From contig NZ_SHLD01000001.1 of the NCBI RefSeq assembly GCF_004217615.1, positions 806,001 to 870,000 of the forward strand: a stretch of DNA of 64,000 bases, read 5' to 3'. Every line of letters begins with the position of its first letter. Within the stretch, counting starts at the first letter, position 1. The notes under the pieces were generated by a model that saw only the letters and a list, made by a program, of their open reading frames with translations, ran no database searches and was not told the DNA's origin. Positions 51,693 to 60,084 of the stretch are shown here, piece by piece. Source of the DNA: Micromonospora kangleipakensis (GTDB lineage Bacteria > Actinomycetota > Actinomycetes > Mycobacteriales > Micromonosporaceae). Both the position numbers and the translations under genes were made by a program.

Positions 51693-52847
51693 ATGCTGCC
51701 CGAACGCACCGACGTCCTCGTGGTGGGGGCCGGACCGACCGGCCTGACCGTGGCCGCGACCCTGGCCGGGCGCGGCGTCGACGTGACCGTGGTCGACCGG
51801 CTGGCGCAGCCTCCGGTCACCTCCCGCGCGGCCGTCGTGCACGCGTACACCCTGGAGGAGCTGGACCGGATCGGCGCCGCCGCGCCGCTGGTGGCCCGGG
51901 GGCTGCCCGCGCCGCGCTTCACCGTGCGGGACCGGGACCGGGTGCTGCTCAGCGTCCCCTTCGGCACGCTGCCGTCCCGCTACCCGTTCGCGCTGATGGT
52001 CTCCCAGTCGGAGACCGAGGCGGTGCTCGCCGAGCGGCTCACCGCGCTCGGCGGCCGGGTGCTCCGGCCGTCCACGATGACCGGCCTGACCTGCGACGAC
52101 GCCGGCGCGACGGTCGGTTTCGCCGATGGCGCCACGGTCCGGGCCCGCTGGGTGGTCGGCGCCGACGGCATGCGCAGCACGGTCCGCGAGCTGGCCGGCA
52201 TCGGGTTCGGCGGGTCCCCCGACCCCGGCGAGTCGTTCCTGCTCGCCGACGTACGGGTGGAGAGTGCGCTCCCTCGCGACCAGGTCGCCCTCTTCCTGGC
52301 CCGGCCGGGGCCGCTGGTCTGGGCGCCGCTGCCCGGCGGCGTGGTCCGGCTGGTGGCCGCCGTGGCCGACGCGCCGCGCGAGCCGGACGCGGAGCGGTTC
52401 CAGGCCCTGCTCGACGAGCGGGGACCGGCCCGCCGGCCGGACCGGGTGACCGAGGTGCTGTGGGCCTCGCGGTTCCGGGTCCACCACCGGATCGCCGACA
52501 CGTTCCGGGCCGGGCCGGTGCTCCTCGCCGGGGACGCCGCGCACGTGCACAGCCCCGCCGGCGGGCAGGGCATGAACCTCGGCATCTGCGACGCCGTCGC
52601 CCTCGGTCACACCCTCGCCGACGTGCGCGACGGCGGACCGGACGCGCTCCTCGACGACTGGGCCGCGGCGCGCCGGCCGCTCGCCGAGGAGGTCGTCGGC
52701 TTCGCCGACCGGATCACCCGGCTCGCCACCGTGCCCCCGGCCGGTCGCCCCCTGCGCGACGTGCTGCTCCGCACCGCCTCCGTGCTGCCGCCGGCCCGGC
52801 AGCGGCTCGCCCTGCGGCTCTCCGGCCTGAACCACCGCCCCGCCTAG
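51693..52847 (+). CDS. FAD-dependent aromatic monooxygenase-like protein
   Basis: A 384-aa flavoprotein of the PHBH/RdmE (UbiH-like) group. The FAD Rossmann motif VLVVGAGPTGLTVAATLAGR is at residues ~8–27. The DG motif (WVVGADGMRSTVRELAG) is near 150 and the GD motif (VLLAGDAAHVHSPAGGQGMN) near 270–290. It probably hydroxylates an aromatic or polyketide-like substrate with NAD(P)H and O2, possibly inactivating an antibiotic as Tet(X)-type enzymes do. ATG 51693 has GGAGGTGGG upstream. Its stop overlaps that of the convergent MFS gene in CTAG. Confidence 0.9.
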   Translation: MLPERTDVLVVGAGPTGLTVAATLAGRGVDVTVVDRLAQPPVTSRAAVVHAYTLEELDRIGAAAPLVARGLPAPRFTVRDRDRVLLSVPFGTLPSRYPFALMVSQSETEAVLAERLTALGGRVLRPSTMTGLTCDDAGATVGFADGATVRARWVVGADGMRSTVRELAGIGFGGSPDPGESFLLADVRVESALPRDQVALFLARPGPLVWAPLPGGVVRLVAAVADAPREPDAERFQALLDERGPARRPDRVTEVLWASRFRVHHRIADTFRAGPVLLAGDAAHVHSPAGGQGMNLGICDAVALGHTLADVRDGGPDALLDDWAAARRPLAEEVVGFADRITRLATVPPAGRPLRDVLLRTASVLPPARQRLALRLSGLNHRPA

Positions 52848-54184
52848 GCGGCCCCCGCGGGGCGGGCGTCGCGCTCCGACCTCGGTGCCCGCCACGCCGC
52901 GAGCGTGACCAGCGCGAAGACCGCCGCCGCCGCGCCGACCACCGGTGCCACCCCGTACGCGGCGCCGGCCAGCCCGGCGAGCGCCGCGCCGACCGGTGCG
53001 GTCAGCAGCGCGACGACCCGCTGCGCGGCGCCCACCCGACCGAGCAGCTCGGCCGGGACCCGACCCTGGCCGTACGCGGCCCAGAGGCTGTTCCACACCG
53101 TGCTGCCGGCGGCGAAGACGGCCAGCGTGAGCCCGCCCGCCACCGGGTGCCGTGCCAGCGCGAAGCCGGCCAGGGCGACGGTCTGCACGGCCAGCACCGC
53201 CCGCAGCGCGGGCACCGTGCCGAGCCGGCCGGCGATCCGCCCCGCTCCGAGCGCCCCGCCCAGCCCGCCCGCCACCACCGCCGTCATGAACAGCCCGTAC
53301 CCCGCCGCCGGCACCCGCAGCACCTCCAGCGCATAGAGCACCAACACGGCCATCACCCCGCTGATCGCCAGATTCGTCCCCGCACTGAGCACAGTCACCC
53401 GCCACAACACCGCCTCCCCCCGAATGAACCGCACCCCCGCCCAAACCCCCCTCTTCGCGTCGATCTTGCAGTTGTGGCCCTCGCTTCGCCCCTTTTTGCC
53501 TGGTTCGTCGGGGCCGCAACTGCAAGATCGCGGGATCGGGGCGGGGCGGAGGGAGATGAGCAGGAGGGCGGCGGTGGCGAAGGTGAGGGCGTCGAGGGTG
53601 AACGGGAGGGGTGCTGCCAGGGTGAAGAGGAGGCCGGCCAGCGGGGCGCCGAGGAAGCCGCCGGCGAGCGCCGTGCCGGCCTGGAGGCGACCGTTGGCGG
53701 TGGGTAGGGCGGCCGGCGGGACCAGCGCCGGAAGCACCGCGAAGGAGGCGGCGTCGAAGAGGGTGCCGAGGGTCGCCAGCAGCGCCGCCGTCGCCGCGAG
53801 CACGAGGATGCCCGCCCGGTCCGTGGCCACCAGCACGGCCAGGGCGGCCACCACGGCGGCCCGCAGGCCGTCCACCGCCGCCATGGCGCGGCGGCGGTCC
53901 CAGCGGTCGGCGTACCCGCCGCCGAGCAGGCCGAAGAGCAGCGGCGAGAGCTGCCCCGCCACGGTCACCGCCGCGATCGCGCGGGGATCGCGGGTCAGCG
54001 TCGCGGCCAGCAGGGCCAGCGCCGGCGTACGGAGGGAATCGCCGAACCGGGAGGCGACGGCGGCGGACCAGAGCAGCCGGAAGTCGCGGCCGAGCGGGAG
54101 AGCGGTCATGCCGACGGACCCTGCGGCCTGCACCCGGTCGAGGGTCAAGCCGGCCGAAACGGGACGGACAGTGTCGGTGATCAC
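52844..54184 (-). CDS. MFS transporter (EntS/MFS_3-like) carrying a palindromic repeat insertion
   Basis: A 446-aa transporter with ~12 helices, resembling the MFS_3/enterobactin-exporter-like group. The middle cytoplasmic loop between helices 6 and 7 contains an unusual ~30-residue segment (PRSCSCGPDEPGKKGRSEGH and NCKIDAKRGVWAG). It is encoded by a ~70-bp palindromic element (53461–53530) read in frame. The loop is the place least likely to break the protein, so function may be retained. Its stop overlaps that of the monooxygenase gene tail to tail. It could export the product of that enzyme, which is a guess. Confidence 0.85.
   Translation of the reverse strand: MITDTVRPVSAGLTLDRVQAAGSVGMTALPLGRDFRLLWSAAVASRFGDSLRTPALALLAATLTRDPRAIAAVTVAGQLSPLLFGLLGGGYADRWDRRRAMAAVDGLRAAVVAALAVLVATDRAGILVLAATAALLATLGTLFDAASFAVLPALVPPAALPTANGRLQAGTALAGGFLGAPLAGLLFTLAAPLPFTLDALTFATAALLLISLRPAPIPRSCSCGPDEPGKKGRSEGHNCKIDAKRGVWAGVRFIRGEAVLWRVTVLSAGTNLAISGVMAVLVLYALEVLRVPAAGYGLFMTAVVAGGLGGALGAGRIAGRLGTVPALRAVLAVQTVALAGFALARHPVAGGLTLAVFAAGSTVWNSLWAAYGQGRVPAELLGRVGAAQRVVALLTAPVGAALAGLAGAAYGVAPVVGAAAAVFALVTLAAWRAPRSERDARPAGAA
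53461..53530. repeat. REP-like palindromic element inside the MFS gene
   Basis: A perfect 14-bp inverted repeat CGATCTTGCAGTTG/CAACTGCAAGATCG (53461–53474 with 53517–53530), extending to 20 bp with one G·T pair. The loop is 30 nt and includes CCTTTTTGCC. It is less GC-rich than the surrounding gene. The form suits a dispersed short palindromic repeat of the genome, but I see no second copy in this window. Confidence 0.8.
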
Positions 54185-54222
54185 CGGTACGGTGAGCGCC
54201 GGAATCGGACCGGGGAGCGCAC

Positions 54223-54948
54223 GTGGACCGCACCTTCCAGGTCGACCTCCGTGGCGTGGTCGACCTGCTCAGTCATCATCTCTACGGCAGCCCCCGGGTG
54301 TACGTCCGGGAGCTGCTCCAGAACGCCGTGGACGCGATCACCGCCCGCCGGGCGACCGAGCCGGACGCACCCGGCCGGGTGCGGATCGAGCCGCCGGAGC
54401 TGACCGGGGACGGCACCCTGCGGGTGCACGACACCGGCGTCGGCCTCACCGAGGCCCAGGTGCACGAGCTGCTGGCCACCATCGGCCGCAGCTCCAAGCG
54501 CGACGAGCTGGGCTTCTCCCGGCACGAGTTCCTCGGCCAGTTCGGCATCGGGCTGCTCTCCTGCTTCCTGGTCGCCGACGAGATCCGGGTGGTCACCCGG
54601 CACGGCGACGAGCCCACCGTGCACTGGACCGGCTGGTCCGACGGCCGGTACGCGGTCGAGCTCGCCCCGGCCGACCAGGCCCGGGCCGAGCCCGGCACGA
54701 CGGTGACGCTGGTGCCCCGGCGGGACGCCGACCAGTGGTTCGGCCTGCCGACGGTGACCGAGCTGGCCCGCCTCTACGGCAGCCTGCTCCCGGTCGACGT
54801 CCGGGTCGGCGACACGCCGACGACCGCCGGGCCGCCGCCCTGGCCGACCACCCCGGGCGCCTGGCTGCTGGCCCGCGCGCTGGACGAGCTGGGCCGCCCG
54901 GCGGAGGCGGCGAAGCTGCGCGCGGAGCACGGCATCGAGGAGGGCTGA
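54223..54948 (+). CDS. HSP90-family ATPase, truncated, with a foreign tail
   Basis: A 241-aa protein. Residues 1 to ~205 are the N-terminal GHKL ATPase domain of an HSP90-like (HtpG-related) protein: YVRELLQNAVDAITARRA, VHDTGVGLTEAQ, GQFGIGLLSCFLVADEI. Actinobacterial proteins of this group are about 600 residues long. Here the middle and C-terminal dimer domains are missing. After TTAGPPPWPTTP the frame continues as AWLLARALDELGRPAEAAKL and ends RAEHGIEEG, which looks like the last helix pair of a TPR protein. An in-frame deletion joining two neighbouring genes would explain it. ATP binding is plausible; chaperone cycling is not. Confidence 0.75.
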   Translation: MDRTFQVDLRGVVDLLSHHLYGSPRVYVRELLQNAVDAITARRATEPDAPGRVRIEPPELTGDGTLRVHDTGVGLTEAQVHELLATIGRSSKRDELGFSRHEFLGQFGIGLLSCFLVADEIRVVTRHGDEPTVHWTGWSDGRYAVELAPADQARAEPGTTVTLVPRRDADQWFGLPTVTELARLYGSLLPVDVRVGDTPTTAGPPPWPTTPGAWLLARALDELGRPAEAAKLRAEHGIEEG

Positions 54949-55020
54949 CCGGCGCAACGTGAGGCAACCGACGGGTAACCGAGACTCCACCGCGCGCCGC
55001 CCGCGGTCTAGGCTTGCCCG

Positions 55021-55647
55021 GTGGCGGTGGAACAGCAGGCGCGGAGTGCGGCGAACGTTGCGACGGGCGCGGGCCGACGCCGGTCCCGGCGGGACGAGAT
55101 CCTGGAGATCGCGGTCGGCCTCTTCGCCGCCCGCGGCTACCACGGCGTGTCGATGGACGACATCGGCGCCGCCGCCGGGGTGACCGGTCCGGCGCTGTAC
55201 CACCACTTCGCCGGCAAGGAGGCGATGCTGGCCGCCGCGCTGATCCCGGTCAGCGAGGGGCTGCTCGCCGGTGGTCGGGAGCGGGCCGCCAACCACCCGG
55301 ACGATCCGCGCGGCACGCTGGAGTCGCTGATCGACTTCCACGTCGAGTTCGCGCTGGCCAACCCGGCGGTGATCGCCCTGCACCTGCACGAGCTGGATCG
55401 GCTTCCCGACGAGCCGCGCCGCCGGATCCGCCGGCTCCAGCGGCTCTACGTCGAGGAGTGGGTGAGCGTGCTGACCGCGCTGCACCCGGGCCTGCCCGAC
55501 GGTGAGGCGCGGGTGCTGGCCCACGCCGCCTTCGGCCTGATGAACTCGACCCCGTTCCTCGGGGGCGAGGTCGACCGCCGTCGCCGCGCCCAGCTGCTCC
55601 GGGCCGCCACCCTCGCCGCCCTCCTCGCCCCGACCACCCCCGCCTGA
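55021..55647 (+). CDS. TetR-family regulator of the leucine/acyl-CoA cluster
   Basis: A 208-aa repressor. The helix-turn-helix is at about residues 44–64 (VSMDDIGAAAGVTGPALYHH); the C-terminal domain (VEFALANPAVIALHLHELDR…) resembles acyl-CoA-responsive TetR proteins. GTG start at 55021 (MAVEQQARSAANVATGAGRR). Its position directly before the catabolic genes suggests it controls them, with an acyl-CoA intermediate as ligand. Dyads that could be its sites are at 55699–55720 and 58405–58423. Confidence 0.88.
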   Translation: MAVEQQARSAANVATGAGRRRSRRDEILEIAVGLFAARGYHGVSMDDIGAAAGVTGPALYHHFAGKEAMLAAALIPVSEGLLAGGRERAANHPDDPRGTLESLIDFHVEFALANPAVIALHLHELDRLPDEPRRRIRRLQRLYVEEWVSVLTALHPGLPDGEARVLAHAAFGLMNSTPFLGGEVDRRRRAQLLRAATLAALLAPTTPA

Positions 55648-55698
55648 CCTCACCTCACCTGGTCACCGATCGGGTCACGGGCGCCTGGCGACTCGTGA

Positions 55699-55720
55699 GT
55701 AACCGGCGGCTCGTGGTTAC
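55699..55720 (+). promoter_or_regulatory. GTAACC/GGTTAC dyad before the biotin carboxylase gene
   Basis: GTAACC (55699–55704) and GGTTAC (55715–55720) form a 6-bp dyad spaced by 10 bp, in the 111-bp gap between the TetR gene and the carboxylase gene. GTAACC also occurs at 54975–54980, before the TetR gene. Confidence 0.4.
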
Positions 55721-55758
55721 CTGGCAGCCGTCCCCACCCCTGGACGCTGGGAGGAAAC

Positions 55759-57096
55759 ATGATCGAGTCACTGCTGGTCGCCAACCGGGGCGAGATCGCC
55801 CGCCGGATCATCCGTACCGCCAAGCGGCTCGGGATCCGTGCGATCGCGGTGCACTCGGAGGCCGACGCCGGCCTGCCGTTCGTGACCGAGGCCGACGAGG
55901 CGGTCTGTGTCGGCCCGGCGAACCCGGCGCTGAGCTACCGGAACGTCGAGGCGATCCTCGCCGCCGCCAAGTCCACCGGCGCGCAGGCGATCCACCCCGG
56001 CTACGGCTTCCTGTCGGAGAACGCGGAGTTCGCCCGTACCGTCGAGGCCAGCGGCCTGATCTGGGTCGGACCCGGCGCGGACGCGATCACCGCGATGGGC
56101 GACAAGATCAACGCCCGGAACCTGATGGCGGCGGCCGGGGTCCCGGTCGCGCCCGGGACCACCGAGCCGGCGGCCGACCTGGCCGCGGCGGTCGCGGCCG
56201 CCGCGGAGATCGGCTACCCGGTGATGGTCAAGGCCGCAGCCGGTGGCGGCGGCATGGGCATGGGCGTGGCGACCGACGAGGCCGCGCTGCGCACCGAGTA
56301 CGACAAGGTCCGCGCGTTCGCCGAGCGGATGTTCGGCGACGGCTCGGTGCTGCTGGAGCGGTACTTCCCCCGGGTGCGCCACGTCGAGGTGCAGATCCTC
56401 GGCCTGGCCGACGGCCGGGTGGTGGCCCTGGGCGAGCGGGAGTGCTCGGTGCAGCGGCGCAACCAGAAGCTGGTCGAGGAGTCCCCCTCCCCGGCGGTCT
56501 CGCCGGAGCTGCGGTCGCGGTTCCTGGCCGCCGCGGTGCGGGCCGGCGAGGCGGTCGGCTACCGGAACGCCGGCACGGTGGAGTGCCTGCTCGACCCCGC
56601 GACGAACGAGTTCTTCTTCCTGGAGATGAACACCCGGCTCCAGGTGGAGCACCCGGTCACCGAGCTGGTCTACGGGGTGGACCTGGTGGAGGAGCAGCTG
56701 CGGGTGGCGGCGGGCCTGGCCCCGACCTTCGACCCGGACGCGCTCGCCCCGCGCGGCCACGCCATCGAGCTGCGGATCAACGCCGAGGACCCGAAGCGCT
56801 TCCTGCCCGGCCCGGGCGCGATCGCCACCTGGAACGAGCCGGCCGGTTCCGGGGTCCGGGTCGACTCCGGCTACGTCGCCGGCAACACCGTCACCCCGTT
56901 CTACGACAGCCTGATGGCCAAGCTGATCGTCAGCGGCAAGGACCGGGCGGAGGCGATCGACCGCGCGAAGGCCGCCGTGGCCCAGTTCGAGATCGCCGGC
57001 CCGAAGTGCAACCTGCCGTTCTTCGCGGAGCTGCTGGAGAACGAGGAGTTCCTCTCCGGCGACTACGACACCGGCATCGTCGGTCGCATGCGCTGA
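55759..57096 (+). CDS. Acyl-CoA carboxylase biotin carboxylase subunit, no biotin-carrier domain
   Basis: A 445-aa biotin carboxylase. The N-terminal ESLLVANRGEIARRIIRTAK, ATP-grasp glycine loop KAAAGGGGMGMGVATDEAA, EMNTRLQVEHPVTE (about residues 293–306) and RINAEDPKRFLPGPG are all present. It ATP-dependently carboxylates biotin. Cluster context (HMG-CoA lyase, carboxyltransferase, acyl-CoA dehydrogenase) points to 3-methylcrotonyl-CoA carboxylase of leucine breakdown. Subunits of that enzyme usually have ~650 residues with a C-terminal biotinyl (MKM) domain; this one ends at the BC fold, so biotin carrier protein must come from elsewhere. GGGAGGAAAC precedes the ATG. Confidence 0.9.
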   Translation: MIESLLVANRGEIARRIIRTAKRLGIRAIAVHSEADAGLPFVTEADEAVCVGPANPALSYRNVEAILAAAKSTGAQAIHPGYGFLSENAEFARTVEASGLIWVGPGADAITAMGDKINARNLMAAAGVPVAPGTTEPAADLAAAVAAAAEIGYPVMVKAAAGGGGMGMGVATDEAALRTEYDKVRAFAERMFGDGSVLLERYFPRVRHVEVQILGLADGRVVALGERECSVQRRNQKLVEESPSPAVSPELRSRFLAAAVRAGEAVGYRNAGTVECLLDPATNEFFFLEMNTRLQVEHPVTELVYGVDLVEEQLRVAAGLAPTFDPDALAPRGHAIELRINAEDPKRFLPGPGAIATWNEPAGSGVRVDSGYVAGNTVTPFYDSLMAKLIVSGKDRAEAIDRAKAAVAQFEIAGPKCNLPFFAELLENEEFLSGDYDTGIVGRMR

Positions 57097-57106
57097 CCCA
57101 CCCACC

Positions 57107-57134
57107 CCCCACCCCGGCTGAGGGCGGGGTGGGG
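57107..57134 (+). terminator. Hairpin after the biotin carboxylase gene
   Basis: A 10-bp perfect stem (57107–57116 with 57125–57134) with an 8-nt loop, 10 bp after the stop; it separates this gene from the lyase gene. Confidence 0.65.
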
Positions 57135-57215
57135 CGGGCGGGTGCGGAGGGACGGGGTGGGGTGGGAGGCTGGAGGCATCCACCACGTAACCCCGTCACA
57201 GTGAGGTGACCCCTT

Positions 57216-58139
57216 ATGGCGGAACTGCCGGACTTCGTCTCCATCCGGGAGGTCGGGCCGCGGGACGGGCTCCAGAACGAGGAGCCCATTCCCACCGACG
57301 CCAAGGTGCGGCTACTCGACGCGCTCTCCAGCACCGGCGTCAAGCGGATCGAAGCGGTCTCGTTCGTGCACCCGAAGGCGATCCCGCAGATGGCGGACGC
57401 CGACGAGGTGTGGCAGCGGGCCACGAAGGCCGAGGGCGTGCGCTACTCGGCGCTGGTGCCGAACACCCGGGGCGCCCAGCGGGCCCTGGCCGCCGGCTTC
57501 ACCGAGATCGAGGTGGTGGTCTCGGCCAGCGACACGCACAACCGGCGCAACGTCAACCGCTCGACCGAGGAGTCGCTCGACGACATCGCCGAGCTGATCG
57601 ACCTGCTGCACGGCGCCGGCGCGCGGGCCGAGGTGATCGTCGCGACCAGCTTCGGCTGCCCGTACGAGGGGGACGTCGACCCGCAGCGGGTCGCCGGCAT
57701 CGTCGACCGGGTGGTCCGCGACGGCGCGGACCGGGTGGCGTTCGGCGACACCACCGGCATGGGCACGCCGCGTCGGGTCCGCGAGCTGGTCACCGCGGTA
57801 CGCGACCGCAACGCCCACGTTCCGGTGCTGCTGCACTTCCACAACACCCGGGGTACCGCGCTGGCGAACCTGCTGACCGCGCTGGAGCTGGGGATCACCG
57901 AGTTCGACGCCAGCGTCGGCGGCCTCGGCGGCTGCCCGTACGCCCCGGGGGCGAGCGGCAACCTGGCCACCGAGGAGGCGGTGCACATGCTGCACGACAT
58001 GGGCATCGACACCGGGATCGACCTGGACGCCCTGATCGAGGCGGCCGAGCTGGCCGAGGAGCTGCTCGGCAAGAAGCTCCCCTCCGGCGTCCTCCGCGCC
58101 GGCCCCCGTACCCGCCTCACCCCCCGCCCCACCCCCTGA
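57216..58139 (+). CDS. Hydroxymethylglutaryl-CoA lyase
   Basis: A 307-aa TIM-barrel lyase that splits HMG-CoA into acetoacetate and acetyl-CoA, the last step of leucine degradation. Family features are REVGPRDGLQNEE at the N-terminus (catalytic Arg and Asp), FHNTRGTALANLL (metal-binding His), and the catalytic-cysteine loop GGLGGCPYAPGASGNLATEE. The length is normal. ATG 57216 has GTGAGGTGACC upstream. A Pro-rich tail ends the protein, and a strong palindrome follows. Confidence 0.93.
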   Translation: MAELPDFVSIREVGPRDGLQNEEPIPTDAKVRLLDALSSTGVKRIEAVSFVHPKAIPQMADADEVWQRATKAEGVRYSALVPNTRGAQRALAAGFTEIEVVVSASDTHNRRNVNRSTEESLDDIAELIDLLHGAGARAEVIVATSFGCPYEGDVDPQRVAGIVDRVVRDGADRVAFGDTTGMGTPRRVRELVTAVRDRNAHVPVLLHFHNTRGTALANLLTALELGITEFDASVGGLGGCPYAPGASGNLATEEAVHMLHDMGIDTGIDLDALIEAAELAEELLGKKLPSGVLRAGPRTRLTPRPTP

Positions 58140-58159
58140 CCCCCCGCTCCCGCCGGGTC

Positions 58160-58211
58160 ATCAAGAGGTTTGCGTCAGGATCCCGCCCGGACCTGACGCA
58201 AACCTCTTGAT
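58160..58211. repeat. 20-bp palindromic element after the lyase gene
   Basis: A perfect 20-bp inverted repeat (58160–58179 with 58192–58211; arm ATCAAGAGGTTTGCGTCAGG) with a 12-nt loop. Arms are low in GC for this genome, which is unusual for a local terminator and fits a dispersed palindromic repeat that may also stop transcription. Confidence 0.8.
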
Positions 58212-58404
58212 CACTTCTGCGGCCCAGTGCCCGTGTGTCCTGGGTGCTCCTTGCGTGGAACGGCATGGGTGTCTTCCGGTCCCGGACGCACCCGTGCTGT
58301 TCCACCCGTGGCCAGTCGCCCGTCGGTCCGGGCCGCTCTCGAGGTACGTGTCGGCCATTGGCGGGTCGGTGCGGTGGGTCGCCGGAGGGGTCGGCGATGC
58401 GCTA

Positions 58405-58423
58405 ACCTAACGATCGTTCAGGT
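58405..58423 (+). promoter_or_regulatory. TetR-type operator before the carboxyltransferase gene
   Basis: ACCTAACGATCGTTCAGGT has a perfect AACGATCGTT core with matching ACCT/AGGT ends, 50 bp before the carboxyltransferase start. The site and its position suggest control by the TetR protein encoded at 55021. Confidence 0.6.
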
Positions 58424-58472
58424 CGGTCGGCCCGCTCACGAGGTGGCCGACCCAGGCGGCGAGGGAGTCGGC

Positions 58473-60005
58473 GTGACGCTCGACGGTGAGGCACTGGAGC
58501 AGCTGCGCAAGCGCGCCCGGGCCGGCGGTGCGGACAAGTACCACGCGGCGAACGCCGCCAAGGGCAAGCTCTTCGCCCGCGAGCGGGTGGCGCTCCTGGT
58601 CGACGAGGGCTCCTTCGTCGAGGACGGGCTCTACGCCAACGCGATGGCCGAGGGTCTGCCGGCCGACGGCGTGGTCACCGGCACCGCCACCATCGACGGC
58701 CGGCAGGTCTGCCTGATGGCGAACGACTCCACGGTCAAGGCCGGCAGCTGGGGCGCGCGTACCGTCGAGAAGATCATCCGGATCATCGAGCGGGCGTACT
58801 CGACCGGCGTGCCGATGGTCTACCTGGTCGACTCGGCCGGCGCCCGGATCACCGACCAGGTCGACCTCTTCCCCGGCCGGCGCGGCGCCGGCAAGATCTT
58901 CTGGAACCAGGTCCGCGCCTCCGGCTCGATCCCGCAGGTCTGCGCGCTGTTCGGGCCGAGCGCGGCCGGCGGGGCGTACATCCCGGCGTTCTGCGACGTG
59001 GTCGCCATGGTGGACGGCAACGCCAGCATGTACCTCGGCTCCGACCGGATGGTCGAGATGGTCACGGGCGAGAAGACCACCCTGGAGGCGATGGGCGGGG
59101 CGAAGGTGCACTGCGCCGAGTCCGGCGTCGGGCACTTCCTCTGCAAGACCGAGGCCGACGCGCTCGACGTGGTGAAGAGCTACCTGTCGTACCTGCCGGC
59201 CAACTGGACGCAGCAGCCGCCCGCCGCCGAGGCCGTCCCCGCCTCCGACAAGGTCGACCTGGCCGCGCTGGTCCCGGCCAGCGAGCGGCAGGCCTTCGAC
59301 ATGCGCCGGTACGTCAAGGGCCTGCTCGACGACGGCTCGTTCTTCGAGATCCAGGCGCTCTGGGCCAAGGAGCTGACCATCGGCTTCGGCCGGCTGAACG
59401 GCGAGGTCGTCGGCGTGGTCGGCAACAACTCGATGTTCAAGGGCGGCGTGCTCTTCGTCGACTCGGCCGACAAGGCGACCCGCTTCGTGCAGCTCTGCGA
59501 CGCGTTCAACGTGCCGCTGCTCTTCCTGAGCGACGTGCCCGGCTTCATGGTCGGCAGCGCGGTGGAGAAGCAGGGCATCATCCGCCACGGCGCCAAGATG
59601 ATCACCGCGATCTCCGAGGCGACCGTACCGAAGATCTGCGTGGTGGTCCGCAAGGCGTACGGCGCCGGTCTCTACGCGATGGCCGGCCCCGGCTTCGAGC
59701 CGGACGCGACGATCGCCCTGCCCACCGCGAAGATCGCGGTGATGGGTGCGGAGGCCGCGGTCAACGCCGTCTACGCCAACAAGATCGCCGCCATCTCCGA
59801 CGAGGCCGAGCGGGCCGCCTTCGTCGCCGCCAAGCGCGAGGAGTACGAGCGGGACATCGACGTCGTCCGGCTCGCCAGCGAGCTGGTGGTCGACGCGATC
59901 GTCGAGCCGCACGAGCTCCGCGACGAGCTGGTCCGCCGGTTCGCCGCCGCCCGCACCAAGGACCGGCACTTCTCCCGCCGCCGACACGGCGTCACCCCGG
60001 TCTGA
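58473..60005 (+). CDS. Acyl-CoA carboxylase carboxyltransferase (β) subunit
   Basis: A ~510-aa carboxyltransferase with the two crotonase-like halves of the acetyl/propionyl/methylcrotonyl-CoA carboxylase β family. The oxyanion-hole glycines are in VYLVDSAGARI and FGPSAAGGAYIPAF in the first half; the second half has FLSDVPGFMVGSAVEKQGII and KAYGAGLYAMAGPGFEPD. It transfers CO2 from biotin to the acyl-CoA, here probably 3-methylcrotonyl-CoA. I chose the GTG at 58473 (VTLDGEALEQLRKRARAG) with GAGGGAGTC before it; an upstream in-frame ATG is implausible. It pairs with the carboxylase at 55759. Confidence 0.93.
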   Translation: MTLDGEALEQLRKRARAGGADKYHAANAAKGKLFARERVALLVDEGSFVEDGLYANAMAEGLPADGVVTGTATIDGRQVCLMANDSTVKAGSWGARTVEKIIRIIERAYSTGVPMVYLVDSAGARITDQVDLFPGRRGAGKIFWNQVRASGSIPQVCALFGPSAAGGAYIPAFCDVVAMVDGNASMYLGSDRMVEMVTGEKTTLEAMGGAKVHCAESGVGHFLCKTEADALDVVKSYLSYLPANWTQQPPAAEAVPASDKVDLAALVPASERQAFDMRRYVKGLLDDGSFFEIQALWAKELTIGFGRLNGEVVGVVGNNSMFKGGVLFVDSADKATRFVQLCDAFNVPLLFLSDVPGFMVGSAVEKQGIIRHGAKMITAISEATVPKICVVVRKAYGAGLYAMAGPGFEPDATIALPTAKIAVMGAEAAVNAVYANKIAAISDEAERAAFVAAKREEYERDIDVVRLASELVVDAIVEPHELRDELVRRFAAARTKDRHFSRRRHGVTPV

Positions 60006-60084
60006 GTCCCGGGCAACCCGCAGCACGACCCGTCCCGGCGTCACGAGCGCCCGGCGGCTCGTCCCGTCCAGACAGGAGGAACCG

